Source of the DNA: Palsa-504 sp963744575
GTDB taxonomy: Bacteria; Actinomycetota; Actinomycetes; Streptosporangiales; Streptosporangiaceae
NCBI GenBank assembly: GCA_963744575.1
Contig: CAVUUF010000003.1
Location: 124,001-188,000 of the forward strand
Length of the DNA: 64,000 nucleotides
Reading direction: 5' to 3'
The notes under the pieces were generated by a model. That model saw only the letters and a program-made list of their open reading frames with translations. It was not told the origin of the DNA and made no database searches. This document shows, piece by piece, positions 48,594-57,890 of this stretch (positions within the stretch are counted from its first letter, which is position 1; each line of letters starts with the position of its first letter). The position numbers and the translations under genes were made by a program.

Positions 48594-49887
48594 CGAGCCG
48601 GCGGGCGGCCGCCTCAGCCGTGGGCTTGCGCGCGATCCGCTCGCTGACCAGGGCGCGGGCCAGGCCGTCGTCGCCCGCCCGGGCGGCCGCGGCGATCAGG
48701 GTCAGGTCGATGACGTCGCGCTGCGCGTGGCTCCCGCCGACCGCGCCGGCCCGGGGCCGGATGTCAATGAGCAGGTCGATGGCCCGGTCCGGATGACCGG
48801 CGGCGAACGCGGCGAACGCCTCGAGCAGGGGCAGGCCCGCCCGTTCGGCGGCGCCCGCGTTCGTCGGCGCGGTCAGGTGCCGGTTCGACGCGATCATCCG
48901 CTCCGTCCGCGCCACGTCTCCGGCCAGGCCGAACGTCATCACCGCGTGCCAGTCGTTGAAGATGTGGACCGGGCTGCTGACCAGGTCGTCGATGTCCGCG
49001 GCGAGCCGCTCGGCGCGTTCGGTCACGTCCGCCCCGAACAGCGACAGCCGCCACAGCAGCGCCGCGGCATCCACGACGCCGAGCCACTCGGTGGACCGGC
49101 TCGCGCGGATGGGGCCGTCGTACAGGGCGAGCGCCGCGTCGATCTCGCCGAGCTCCAGGTGGTACAGGCTGCGGTGCCACCAGTTGTGGATGGCGAAAAA
49201 GCTCGGGGACCAGTCCGGCGCGGAGGCGGTGAGGAACTCGACGCCGTCCCGCTGGTTGCCTTCCATCTCGAAGACATGCGCCAGCGCGTGCACCGACCAG
49301 ACGTCCTTCGGGTTGTGGTCGAGCGCCGCCCGGGCGCGGGTTTCTGCCTGCCGGTAGTCCGCGTTCTCCTCCAGGCCAAACGCGTAGATGCCCTGCACGT
49401 ACCCCCAGCCGGGCAGTTCCCGCGGCCAGGCGGGCAGGACCCGGGCCGCGGTGTCACGGAGCTCGAGCCGGTTGCCGAGGAAGAAGTAGAGATCCTGGGC
49501 TACCTTGAGCGCGAGCAGGTCCCGCGGGTGGCACAGCAGCGCCCGCTCGAGCGAGCGGGTGGTGGCTTCCCAGTTGCCCTCGGCCCAGTGCCGGGCGGCG
49601 CGCAGGTGATGCAGTTCCCGCTCGCCCATGACCGTCTCGTCCAGCCGCTTCAGGATCTCGCCCGCGGCGGCGACACCATCGGGAGTCGTCGCGTACAACT
49701 GCAGGTAGGCGCGGTAGATATGGCCGAGCACCAGGCTGTCGTCGGCGGCGACCGCCGTCTCGGCGTCGCCCACCGGATCGCCCGCGAGGGCGGCGAGGTC
49801 CTCGATGGCCTCGTCGAGCAGCGCCACCGCCTCGGCGCTGGCCGCCCGGACCGGCACCCCCCAGCGGTCCGCGAACGCCTTGCCCAT
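48553..49887 (-). CDS. TPR protein of the TTC38 family
   Basis: 444 residues of helical repeats: GHIYRAYLQLYATTPDG, HHLRAARHWAEGNWEATTRS, LPGWGYVQGIYAFGLEENAD, HNPKDVWSVHALAHVFEMEG and FAIHNWWHRSLYHLELGEID. The H-x-x-x-W-W-H-R-S-L pattern is typical of the TTC38 (tetratricopeptide repeat protein 38) family found in humans and many bacteria. The repeats form a right-handed helix that binds unknown partners. The ATG at 49887 follows GAGGCATCC. Divergent from the HpaB gene. No enzyme domain is fused. Confidence 0.85.
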   Translation of the reverse strand: MGKAFADRWGVPVRAASAEAVALLDEAIEDLAALAGDPVGDAETAVAADDSLVLGHIYRAYLQLYATTPDGVAAAGEILKRLDETVMGERELHHLRAARHWAEGNWEATTRSLERALLCHPRDLLALKVAQDLYFFLGNRLELRDTAARVLPAWPRELPGWGYVQGIYAFGLEENADYRQAETRARAALDHNPKDVWSVHALAHVFEMEGNQRDGVEFLTASAPDWSPSFFAIHNWWHRSLYHLELGEIDAALALYDGPIRASRSTEWLGVVDAAALLWRLSLFGADVTERAERLAADIDDLVSSPVHIFNDWHAVMTFGLAGDVARTERMIASNRHLTAPTNAGAAERAGLPLLEAFAAFAAGHPDRAIDLLIDIRPRAGAVGGSHAQRDVIDLTLIAAAARAGDDGLARALVSERIARKPTAEAAARRLVTENGGSPGALRW

Positions 49888-50118
49888 CTCGGATGCCTCC
49901 TGTCTCAGGCCTCGGCCCGGTGCTCGCCTCGCACCGGAGTAGCGCTGGTGCTAGCGCCGTCAAAAGCCTACTCGCCGCCCCGTCGCACAAGTGCACAAGC
50001 GCTTAACCAGGGCGGCCGCCGCCGGGCCGAGCGCCGCTCCGGCGACGACCTGGGCGACGCTATGGTCACGTACTCAGGGCCCGGGCTGGCCCGTCAGGCT
50101 GCGGTCGCGGCCTGGGAA

Positions 50119-50140
50119 GCCGCTCCCTTAAAGGAGCGGC
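50119..50140 (+). terminator. Hairpin in leader of the HpaB gene
   Basis: GCCGCTCC (50119-50126), loop CTTAAA, GGAGCGGC (50133-50140). It sits 30 nt before ATG 50171 and might act as an attenuator. It could also be a chance palindrome; no U-run follows. Confidence 0.4.
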
Positions 50141-50170
50141 GAAGTCACGCACTGACGGTACCGTTCTGAT

Positions 50171-51622
50171 ATGGCGGCACGTAGCGGCAGCGAGTTCCTC
50201 GGGCGGCTGGCCGCCGCCCGCGTCCATGTCGAGGTCCAGGGCGAGACCGTGACCGGGAACGTGGCCGGTCATCCGGCCTTCCGCAACGTGGTGCGCAGCT
50301 ATGCCGAACTCTTTGACATGCAGCACGATCCCGCCTTCCGGGACACTCTCACCTACTCCTCGCCGGCGACGGGCGAGCCGGTCGCCACCGCCTTCCTGAC
50401 CCCGCGGACACCGGAGGACCTGGTCAAGCGCCGCCAGGCGTTCAAGCTCTGGGCCGACCGCTCGCTCGGCATGCTCGGCCGCACCGGCGACTACCTGAAC
50501 AGCGCGCTGATGGCCCTGGCCTCGGCGCAGGACTGGTTCGCCCAGGCCGATCCGAGGTTCGGCGAGAACATCCGGCGCTACTACGAGAAGATCCGCGAGG
50601 AAGACCTGCTCTGCACGCATACGCTGATCCCGCCGCAGGCCAACCGCGCGATCTCCGGCAGCCAGCAGGGCCGCGGCGCGCTGATGGCGCACATCGTCCG
50701 CGAGGACGACAGCGGCATCGTCCTGCGCGGGGCCCGGATGCTCGCCACCATCGGCCCGTTCGCCGACGAACTGCTCGTGTTCCCCTCGACGGTGCTGCGC
50801 AACGACCCGGAGGACAAGCAGTACTCCTTCGCCTGCGCGATCCCGAACGACGCAGACGGCCTGCGCTACATCACCCGCGAGCCGCTCGACTATGGCCGGT
50901 CCCGGCACGATCACCCGCTCGGCTCCCGGTTCGACGAACCCGACGCGGTTGTCGTCTTCGACGACGTGCACGTGCCGTACGAACGCTGTTTCGTGCTCGG
51001 CGACCCCGAACTGTGCAACGGCTTCTACGCGCAGACCTCGGCGGTGGTGCACATGACCCACCAGGTGGTCACCCGCACCACGGCCAAGACCGAGTACATC
51101 CTCGGCCTGGTCTCGCTGCTCACCCAGGCCATCGGCATCGAGCAGTTCCAGCACGTCCAGGCCGACGTGGCCGAGGTCATCACCACGCTGGAGACGCTGC
51201 GCGCCCTGATGCGGGCGGCCGAGGCCGACGCCGCGCCGAACGAGTTCGGCGTGCTCACCCCGGCCTGGCCGCCGCTGAACACGGCCCGCAACCTCTACCC
51301 GCGGCTCTACCAGCGGTTTCCCGAGATCCTGCGCAAGCTCGGCGCGTCCGGGCTGATGGCCACCCCGACCGAGGCCGACGTCACCGGCCCCGCCGCGGCC
51401 GACATCGAGACCTACCTGCAGTCGGCCACGCTGGGCGGAGCCGACCGGGTCCGGCTGTTCCGGCTGGCCTGGGACAGCTGCATCTCGGCCTTCTCCGGCC
51501 GCCAGGCCCTGTACGAGTACTACTTCTTCGGCGACCCGGTGCGGATGGCCGGCGCCTACGTGGCCGGCTACGACCGCGAGCCCTGCAAGTCCGCCGTCCG
51601 GGCCTTTCTCGATCAGGCGTAA
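50171..51622 (+). CDS. HpaB-family FAD monooxygenase (4-hydroxyphenylacetate 3-hydroxylase-like)
   Basis: 483 residues. The N-terminal AARSGSEFLGRLAAARVHVE, then CTHTLIPPQANRAISGSQQG, LRGARMLATIGPFADELLV and DEPDAVVVFDDVHVPYERC are typical of HpaB, the reduced-FAD-dependent oxygenase of two-component systems. FSGRQALYEYYFFGDPVRMA near the end is the conserved C-terminal motif. It needs a flavin reductase (HpaC), not found here. Start ATG 50171. It lies upstream of the leucine-type operon, but its substrate, a phenol or acyl-CoA-type molecule, is not known. Confidence 0.88.
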   Translation: MAARSGSEFLGRLAAARVHVEVQGETVTGNVAGHPAFRNVVRSYAELFDMQHDPAFRDTLTYSSPATGEPVATAFLTPRTPEDLVKRRQAFKLWADRSLGMLGRTGDYLNSALMALASAQDWFAQADPRFGENIRRYYEKIREEDLLCTHTLIPPQANRAISGSQQGRGALMAHIVREDDSGIVLRGARMLATIGPFADELLVFPSTVLRNDPEDKQYSFACAIPNDADGLRYITREPLDYGRSRHDHPLGSRFDEPDAVVVFDDVHVPYERCFVLGDPELCNGFYAQTSAVVHMTHQVVTRTTAKTEYILGLVSLLTQAIGIEQFQHVQADVAEVITTLETLRALMRAAEADAAPNEFGVLTPAWPPLNTARNLYPRLYQRFPEILRKLGASGLMATPTEADVTGPAAADIETYLQSATLGGADRVRLFRLAWDSCISAFSGRQALYEYYFFGDPVRMAGAYVAGYDREPCKSAVRAFLDQA

Positions 51623-51635
51623 CCGATGCCACATT

Positions 51636-51655
51636 GCTGCTGCCCGGGCAGCAGC
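51636..51655. terminator. 20-bp perfect palindrome after HpaB gene
   Basis: GCTGCTGCCCGGGCAGCAGC (51636-51655), 14 bp after the HpaB stop. It is likely a terminator, or an operator site for the neighbouring operon. It is flanked by the partly repeated TGCCACAT sequences. Confidence 0.5.
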
Positions 51656-51690
51656 GCTGCCACATCGATGTCGTTGCCGAGCGAGTTGCG

Positions 51691-51815
51691 GCCCGGATCT
51701 GGACCCGCGAGGTGAGGCGGATGGGGCGGGTGGCGGCGTACTGGTCGCGCTTGGCCACGATGGCGAGCGGGTTGGCCGCCGCCAGGCTGCGCACCTCGGT
51801 GTTGCAGAATATTCG
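51691..51815 (-). pseudogene. Possible remnant of a TetR-family regulator
   Basis: Reading minus from 51815 gives RIFCNTEVRSLAAANPLAIV, then AKRDQYAATRPIRLTSR, then unrelated residues. N-T-E-V-R-S-L-x-x-A-N-x-x-x-I-V-x-K-R-D-Q-Y resembles the start of the ligand domain in TetR regulators. The leucine-catabolic loci of mycobacteria carry a TetR gene at this position. There is no HTH part and no start. The match is short. Confidence 0.35.
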
Positions 51816-51853
51816 TTAGTATGCGCCGCCACGGACACGCGAGGAGACCGTTC

Positions 51854-53023
51854 ATGACCGCGGCTACCGGATGGGACCTTGACCGTGAGCACGAGGAGTT
51901 CCGGGCCAGCGTCCGCGCCTTCGTGGACCGGCACGTGCGTCCGGTGGTCGAGGAATCCGAGCTGGCCGGACGGCCACCCGCCGCACTGCTGAAAGAGATG
52001 GGCAGCGCCGGCCTGCTCGGGCTGGCGATCGGCGAGGAGGACGGCGGCGGCGGGGGCGACTCGCTGGCCATGATGGTGCTGTCCGAGGAACTGGCCAGGG
52101 CCAGCGGCGGCATCGCCGTCACCGCGCTGGTCAGCGGCTACATGGCGGCACCGCACATCGCGCGTTTCGGCACCGCCGGGCAGCGTGCCCGCTACCTGCC
52201 CGGGATCATCTCCGGCGAGAAGATCGCCGCCATCGCCGTCACCGAGCCGGGGGCCGGCTCCGACGTGGCCGGCATCACCACCCGGGCCACCCCGGTGAAG
52301 GGGGATGGGGAGGTCGGTGAGGGGTTCCGGCTCGACGGCGCCAAGATGTTCATCACGAACGCCGGCTTCGCCGACGTGTTCGTGATCGCCGCCCGCACCG
52401 CGCCCGACGGGCACCGCGGGATCACCACCTTCCTCGTCGAGGCAGGCCATCCCGGCCTGTCGCTGGGCCAGCCGCTGCGCAAGATGGGCTGGCACGCCTC
52501 GGACACCCGCGAGGTGATCCTCGACGGCTGCCTGATCCCGGCCGACGCCGTACTCGGCGAGCCGAACCGCGGCTTCCACCAGATCATGTCGGCCTTCCAG
52601 CTGGAACGGCTCACCCTGGCCGCGATGGGCCTGGGACATGCGGAGGAGTGCCTGCACCTGGCGACCGGCTACGCCCGCGACCGCGAGGTGTTCGGCTCGC
52701 CGCTGATGAGCCTGCAGGTGACCAGGCACCGGCTCGCCGCCCTGTCCGTCGAGCTCGAGGCGGCCCGGGTACTCACCTACCGGGCGGCGGCGCGACTGGA
52801 CAATGGTCATCCCGAGGCCGCGAAGTCGGTCGCGATGGCCAAATACCACGCCGCGATCGCGGCGAACCGTATCGTCGACGAGTGCGTGCAGCTTTTCGGC
52901 GGGGCTGGCTTCCTGGAGGAGACTCAGGTCGCGCGACACTACCGGGACGCCCGCGTGCTGCGCATCGGCGGCGGTACCGACGAGATCCAGCTCGAGATCC
53001 TGGCCAGGGGGCTGCCCGCGTGA
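51854..53023 (+). CDS. Acyl-CoA dehydrogenase (isovaleryl-CoA-type, FadE19-like)
   Basis: 389 residues from ATG 51854 (GAGGAG 8 nt upstream). DREHEEFRASVRAFVDRHVR, IAVTEPGAGSDVAGITTRAT, FITNAGFADVFVIAARTAP and RDREVFGSPLMSLQVTRHRL are standard. The catalytic region near the C-terminus is LFGGAGFLEETQVARHYRD, followed by RVLRIGGGTDEIQLEILARG. It oxidises short branched acyl-CoA to enoyl-CoA with FAD. First gene of the operon; the order of genes matches the mycobacterial fadE19-accA1-accD1 region. It is likely to act in leucine/isovalerate breakdown. Substrate not proven. Confidence 0.9.
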   Translation: MTAATGWDLDREHEEFRASVRAFVDRHVRPVVEESELAGRPPAALLKEMGSAGLLGLAIGEEDGGGGGDSLAMMVLSEELARASGGIAVTALVSGYMAAPHIARFGTAGQRARYLPGIISGEKIAAIAVTEPGAGSDVAGITTRATPVKGDGEVGEGFRLDGAKMFITNAGFADVFVIAARTAPDGHRGITTFLVEAGHPGLSLGQPLRKMGWHASDTREVILDGCLIPADAVLGEPNRGFHQIMSAFQLERLTLAAMGLGHAEECLHLATGYARDREVFGSPLMSLQVTRHRLAALSVELEAARVLTYRAAARLDNGHPEAAKSVAMAKYHAAIAANRIVDECVQLFGGAGFLEETQVARHYRDARVLRIGGGTDEIQLEILARGLPA

Positions 53024-53075
53024 CCGCGCGGAAGGCGGCCCGGCGCAGGCGCCCCCGGGCGCCGTCCGGTCCGCG

Positions 53076-54557
53076 ATGACCGCGGCCCGGCGGGGAAACG
53101 ACAGCACGCGCTGGCCGGGCAAGCTGCCGGTGGCCGACCGGCTCGCCGCCCTGCTCGACCCGGATAGCTGGCGCGAAGACGGCCTGCTCGCCAACGCCCG
53201 CGCCGACGGCCTGCCGGCCGACGGCGTCCGGACCGGCGTGGGGCGCATCGAGGGCCGGGCGGTGGCCGTCATCGCCCACGACTTCGCGGTCAAGGCGGGT
53301 TCGTGGGGCAGGCTGACCTGCGAGAAGCAGGTCCGGATCCTGGAGCGGGCGGACCGGGACCTGCTGCCGGTGATCTACCTGGTCGACTCGGCCGGAGGGC
53401 GGCTCACCGACCAGCTCGGCTTCTTCTCCGGCCATCGCGGCGCCTCGCGGATCTTCCAGCTCCAGGTGGCCCTGTCCGGGCGGGTGCCGCAGCTCTGCTG
53501 CCTGCTCGGGCCGTCCGCGGCCGGCGGCGCCTACATGCCGGCCTTCACCGACTGGGTCGGCATGGTCGAGGGCAACGCGTCCATGTACCTGGCCTCTCCT
53601 CGGGTCGCGGAAAAGGTCACCGGGGAGCGCACCACCCTGGAGGAGATGGGCGGCGCGCTCATGCACGCCACCGTCTCCGGCTGCGCCGACGAGGTGTTCG
53701 GCTCGGACCTGGAGGTCATCGCCGCGGCCCGGCTGCTGCTTTCCTACCTGCCCGACAGCTGGGAGCGGCGGCCGGCCGCCGCCGCGCCCGCGGCCCCGGC
53801 CCGCGCCGACTGGTCCGGGGTGATCCCGGCCGCGGAATCGGCGGGCTATGACGTCGGCGAGGTCATCGACGGGCTGGTCGACGCGGGCTCCTTCTTCGAG
53901 ATAAAGGCGCGCTGGGCGCAGGAGATCGTGACCGGGCTGGCCCGCCTGGATGGGCAAGTGGTGGGGATCGTGGCCAACCAGCCCCGGGTCCGCAGCGGCG
54001 CGATCTTCGTCGATTCGGCGGACAAGGCGGCACGGTTCATCACCATGTGCGACGCCTTCAACGTCCCCCTCGTCTTCTTGCACGACGTGCCCGGGTTCAT
54101 GGTCGGCGCTGCGGTCGAGCGGCAGGGCATCATCCGCCACGGCGCGAAGATGATCACCGCAATGGCCAGCGCCGAGGTGCCCAAGTTCTCGGTCATCCTG
54201 CGCAAGAGCTACGCGGCCGGTTACTACGCCATGTGCGCACCGGGGTTCGAGCCCCGTGCCTCCATCGCGCTGCCCACGGCGGTGGTCGGGCCGATGGCCG
54301 CCGAGGCCTCGGTCAACGCGATGTACGCGAAGAAGCTCGCCGAGATCAGCGATCCCGCCGACCGCGCCGCCTTCACCGACGCGCGGCTGGCCGAGCAGCG
54401 GGCCGACATCGACCTGCTCCGGCTGGCCAGCGAGCTCGTGGTCGACGCCGTCGTGGAACCCGGCGAGCTGCGGGCCGAGCTCATCGCGCGGCTGACCGCC
54501 GCCACGCACTGGACCCGCGCCCCGCGGCGCCGTCACCACCACATCAGCCCGGTCTAG
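53076..54557 (+). CDS. accD1: Acyl-CoA carboxylase carboxyltransferase subunit (AccD1-like)
   Basis: 493 residues. VIYLVDSAGGRLTDQLGFFS, CLLGPSAAGGAYMPAFTDW, VAEKVTGERTTLEEMGGA and PLVFLHDVPGFMVGAAVERQ are carboxyltransferase motifs (two crotonase-like domains). SVILRKSYAAGYYAMCAPGF is near the end of the second domain. It resembles methylcrotonyl-CoA carboxylase beta subunits. ATG 53076 was chosen; no good RBS is visible, and coupling to the upstream gene (stop 53023) is uncertain. It would work with the biotin carboxylase at 57887. Confidence 0.9.
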   Translation: MTAARRGNDSTRWPGKLPVADRLAALLDPDSWREDGLLANARADGLPADGVRTGVGRIEGRAVAVIAHDFAVKAGSWGRLTCEKQVRILERADRDLLPVIYLVDSAGGRLTDQLGFFSGHRGASRIFQLQVALSGRVPQLCCLLGPSAAGGAYMPAFTDWVGMVEGNASMYLASPRVAEKVTGERTTLEEMGGALMHATVSGCADEVFGSDLEVIAAARLLLSYLPDSWERRPAAAAPAAPARADWSGVIPAAESAGYDVGEVIDGLVDAGSFFEIKARWAQEIVTGLARLDGQVVGIVANQPRVRSGAIFVDSADKAARFITMCDAFNVPLVFLHDVPGFMVGAAVERQGIIRHGAKMITAMASAEVPKFSVILRKSYAAGYYAMCAPGFEPRASIALPTAVVGPMAAEASVNAMYAKKLAEISDPADRAAFTDARLAEQRADIDLLRLASELVVDAVVEPGELRAELIARLTAATHWTRAPRRRHHHISPV

Positions 54558-54580
54558 GGGATGTGTCTAGGAGGATGTCT

Positions 54581-56521
54581 ATGACAGACAATCTCAGCCA
54601 GCTGCTGGCCACCCCGCTTCAGCCGCTGCCCGAGCAGTGGCGCTCCGCCACCCAGGCCGACCTGCTGCGCACCGCCCGGGCCCGGCACGAGCAGGGCCCG
54701 GACTCCTACTGGGCCTGGGTGGCGGAGCAGCAGCGCTGGATGCGCCCGTGGGACACGGTCCGGGCCGGCGAACTCGGCGACTTCACCTACTTCGCCGGCG
54801 GCCTGATGAACGTGGCTGACAACTGCGTGGACCGCTGGGCCCAGGACCCGGCCACCGCGGGCCGGACCGCCGTCATCGCCGAGGGCGAGCCGGGCGACGT
54901 CCGCACGGTCAGCTACGCCGAGCTCGCCGACGAGGTGAACCGGCTGGCCGGCGCGCTCGTCTCGCTCGGCGTGACCAGGGGCGACGTGGTCGCGATCTAC
55001 ATGCCGAACGCCGTGGAGGCGTTCACCGCCGTGCACGCGTGCAACCGGATCGGCGCCATCTACACGATCCTGTTCTCCGGGTTCGGCCCGGACGCGGTGC
55101 TGTCCCGGCTCGAGGCGGCCCGGGCCAAGGCGGTCATCGTGCTGGACGCGTCCTATCGGCGCGGCAAGCTCATCCCGCTGCTTGAGACGCTGCGCACCGC
55201 GCGCGGCCAGGTCACCACGGTCGAGCGCACGATCGTGGTGGACCGTACCGGGCGCGGCCTGCCGCTGCAGGACAGCGAGATCTCCTACGCCGACGCGCTC
55301 ACCCTGGCTCCCGAGGGCACCCCTGCCGTGCCGCTCGAGGCGAACGACCCGGCCTTCCTCATCTTCACCAGCGGGACCGAGGCCAGGCCCAAGGGCGTGG
55401 TGCACAGCGTGGCCGGCTTCCTGCTCGGCACCTGGGCCAACGTGCGCTGGCAGATCGGCCCGGAGGAGCACGACGTCTACTGGGTGGCCGCCGACGTCGG
55501 CTGGCTCACCTTCCCCATCCAGGCAGTCGTCGGCGGGCTGGCCCACGGCATGACCGTGGTCTGCTACGAGGGCGCCATGGACACCCCGGACAGCGCGCGC
55601 TTCTACCAGATCTGCGAGAAGCACCACGTCACCAAGGTGCTCGGCGCGCCCACGCTGCTGCGGATGCTGCGCAAGTACGGCGACGACCTAGCCGCCGCGC
55701 ACCCGCTGCCCGGCCTGCGCCTGGTCACTGTCCAGGGCGAGCCGCTGGACGGCGACACGTTCGGCTGGGCGGGCACGCACCTGGGCGGGGGCGTGCCCGT
55801 CATCAACGCCTACGGGCAGACCGAGACCGGCTCGACCTGGACCTATCCGGTCGCCGGGGTCGAGGACCTCAAGCCCGGCTCGACGGGCACCGCGGTCCCC
55901 GGCCACGAGTTCGACATCCTCGACGACGACGGCCGGCCGGTGCCGCCGGGCACCAAGGGGAACCTGGTGCTGACCCGGCCCTTCCCGACACTCGCCCGGG
56001 CCGTCTGGGACGACCCGGAACGCTACCAGCGCGCCTACTTCTCCCGGTTTCCCGGCTACTACAGCACCAACGACGAGGCCGTGCTGGACGCCGACGGCCA
56101 CCTGTGGGTGCTCGGCCGGGCCGACGACGTGATCAACGTGGCGGCGCACCGCATCTCCACGCTGGAGATCGAGGCCATCGCCACCGCGCATCCCCAGGTC
56201 GCCGAGGCCGCGGTGGTGGGGGTGGCCGACCCGACCAAGGGCACCGTACCGGTCGCCTTCCTCACCCTGCTCGACGGCGCGGACCCCGGCACGGCCCGGC
56301 AGGAGGTGAACCACGACGTTACCTCGCAGCTCGGCGGCTATGCCCGGCTGGACGCGGTCTACCTCACCTCGGCGTTGCCCAAGACCAGGACCGGCAAGAT
56401 CATGCGTCGGCTGCTGCGCGACGTGGTCGAGCACGGCGGCCCGCAGGGTGATACCAGCGCCATGGATGACATGGCCGGACTGCAGGCCGTGCAGCAGGCC
56501 GTCGCGGGCTCGGGGGAGTGA
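54581..56521 (+). CDS. AMP-dependent acyl-CoA synthetase (FadD35-like)
   Basis: 646 residues from ATG 54581 (AGGAGG 6 nt upstream; an ATG at 54575 directly touches the RBS). FLIFTSGTEARPKGVVHSVA is the AMP-binding P-loop, INAYGQTETGSTWTYPVAG the A5 region, YYSTNDEAVLDADGHLWVLG and RADDVINVAAHRISTLEIE the hinge, and KTRTGKIMRRLLRD the catalytic Lys. It has the length and N-terminal layout of acetyl-CoA synthetases and propionyl-type ligases. It activates a short-chain or branched acid with ATP. In the mycobacterial locus the ligase gene is fadD35. Confidence 0.88.
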   Translation: MTDNLSQLLATPLQPLPEQWRSATQADLLRTARARHEQGPDSYWAWVAEQQRWMRPWDTVRAGELGDFTYFAGGLMNVADNCVDRWAQDPATAGRTAVIAEGEPGDVRTVSYAELADEVNRLAGALVSLGVTRGDVVAIYMPNAVEAFTAVHACNRIGAIYTILFSGFGPDAVLSRLEAARAKAVIVLDASYRRGKLIPLLETLRTARGQVTTVERTIVVDRTGRGLPLQDSEISYADALTLAPEGTPAVPLEANDPAFLIFTSGTEARPKGVVHSVAGFLLGTWANVRWQIGPEEHDVYWVAADVGWLTFPIQAVVGGLAHGMTVVCYEGAMDTPDSARFYQICEKHHVTKVLGAPTLLRMLRKYGDDLAAAHPLPGLRLVTVQGEPLDGDTFGWAGTHLGGGVPVINAYGQTETGSTWTYPVAGVEDLKPGSTGTAVPGHEFDILDDDGRPVPPGTKGNLVLTRPFPTLARAVWDDPERYQRAYFSRFPGYYSTNDEAVLDADGHLWVLGRADDVINVAAHRISTLEIEAIATAHPQVAEAAVVGVADPTKGTVPVAFLTLLDGADPGTARQEVNHDVTSQLGGYARLDAVYLTSALPKTRTGKIMRRLLRDVVEHGGPQGDTSAMDDMAGLQAVQQAVAGSGE

Positions 56522-57018
56522 CCGCGGTGACCGGACTGTGGTTCGAGCAGCTCGAACCGGGCCTGCGGGTGCACCACGCCATCAGGCGTACCGTCACCGA
56601 GACCGACAACGTGCTGTTCACGACCATGACCATGAACCCGCAGCCGCTGCACCTGGACGCGGAGTTCGCGGCCAAGACCGAGTTCGGGCGGCCGCTGGTA
56701 AACAGCATGTTCACCGTGGCCCTGGTCGTCGGCCTGGCTGTGCCCGAGCTGACCCTCGGCACCACCGTCGCCAACCTGGGCTTCTCCCGGGTGGACTTCC
56801 CGGCGCCGGTGTTCGCCGGGGACACCATCCATGTGGTGACGGACGTCGTCGAGGCCCGGCGGTCCCGGTCGCGGCCGGGCACCGGCATCGTCACGTTCGA
56901 GCACCACGGCCTGAACCAGCGCGACGAGACGGTCTGCGTGGCCGTCCGGGCGGCGATGATGCGCTGCCGTCCCGACCAGGGCCATCCCGACCAGGGCCGA
57001 CCGGAAGGGGACGCGTGA
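56518..57018 (+). CDS. MaoC-family enoyl-CoA hydratase
   Basis: 166 residues from GTG 56518. The hot-dog motif is DNVLFTTMTMNPQPLHLD, where Asn, Pro and His match the catalytic pattern. Other motifs are FGRPLVNSMFTVALVVG and FPAPVFAGDTIHVVTDV. It hydrates enoyl-CoA thioesters. The GTG overlaps the ligase stop (GTGA), and its stop shares one base with the lyase ATG. It is in the position of Rv2499c in Mycobacterium. Confidence 0.88.
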   Translation: MTAVTGLWFEQLEPGLRVHHAIRRTVTETDNVLFTTMTMNPQPLHLDAEFAAKTEFGRPLVNSMFTVALVVGLAVPELTLGTTVANLGFSRVDFPAPVFAGDTIHVVTDVVEARRSRSRPGTGIVTFEHHGLNQRDETVCVAVRAAMMRCRPDQGHPDQGRPEGDA

Positions 57019-57890
57019 TGCCCGGCCTGACCCGCGTCCGCAGCGTGCTGTTCATGCCGGGCAGCCGCGCCGACATGATCAACAAGATCCCCCGCCTCGC
57101 CCCGGACGTGGCGGTCGTCGACCTGGAGGACGCGGTAGCGGCCGACGCTAAGGACGCCGCCAGACAGACCGCCGCGGCGGCGATCGGCGCGCTGGATCCG
57201 GCGGGCCCGGCCACGGTGCTGGTCCGGGTGAACCCGGTCGGCACGCCGTGGTTCGCCGACGACGTGGCGATGGCGGCCGACTGTGCCGCGGCCGGAGGGG
57301 CCGCGGCCGGTGTCGTCGTCCCGAAGCTGGAGACCCTGCACCAGCTGGACCACGCGCGGCAGGTGATGGCCGAGCACGCCTGGGCCGACGGGCTCCTGGT
57401 GGCCGGCCTGGAGACCGCGCTCGGCGTCGCCGACGCGCGGACCCTGCTGACCCGCGGGGTCAGCGGCGTCTATTTCGGGGCCGAGGACTTCATCGCCGAC
57501 ATGGGCGGGCGGCGCACCGGCGGGAGCGAGGAGGTGCTGTACGCGCGGAGCCAGGTCTGCCTGGCCGCCCGCCTGGCCGGGATTCCCGCGATCGACCAGA
57601 TCGTGGCGGACTTCGCCGACGACGGGCACTTCCGCCAGGACGCCCGCGCCGGGCGCAACCTCGGCTACCAGGGCAAGATCTGCATTCACCCGCGCCAGGT
57701 CGGCCTGGCGCACCAGGTGTTCACGCCCACGGCCGCCGAACTTGCCCGCGCCCGCGAGATCCTGGCGGCCGGCGAGGCGGGCGTGGGCGTGGTCGACGGC
57801 CAGATGATCGACGACGTGCACGTCCGGATGGCCCGGGCGGTGCTGGCCAGAGCAGGCCTAGCCCGCGCCCGTGAGCCAGATTTACCATGA
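57018..57890 (+). CDS. CoA ester lyase of the HpcH/HpaI-CitE family
   Basis: 290 residues. SVLFMPGSRADMINKIPRLA, VAVVDLEDAVAADAKDAAR and VRVNPVGTPWFADDV form the first part; VVPKLETLHQLDHARQV and GVYFGAEDFIADMGGRR bind Mg2+ (Glu and Asp). GYQGKICIHPRQVGLAHQVF is the C-terminal signature. These enzymes cleave 3-hydroxyacyl-CoA esters such as citramalyl-CoA or methylmalyl-CoA. It is the homologue of Rv2498c by position. ATGA overlap with both neighbours. Confidence 0.9.
   Translation: MPGLTRVRSVLFMPGSRADMINKIPRLAPDVAVVDLEDAVAADAKDAARQTAAAAIGALDPAGPATVLVRVNPVGTPWFADDVAMAADCAAAGGAAAGVVVPKLETLHQLDHARQVMAEHAWADGLLVAGLETALGVADARTLLTRGVSGVYFGAEDFIADMGGRRTGGSEEVLYARSQVCLAARLAGIPAIDQIVADFADDGHFRQDARAGRNLGYQGKICIHPRQVGLAHQVFTPTAAELARAREILAAGEAGVGVVDGQMIDDVHVRMARAVLARAGLARAREPDLP

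Noticed and set aside
54243..54262. tRNA T-arm-like GGGGTTCGAGCCCC sequence
   Set aside because: It lies inside the carboxyltransferase coding frame, and no D-arm, anticodon arm or acceptor stem could be built around it.
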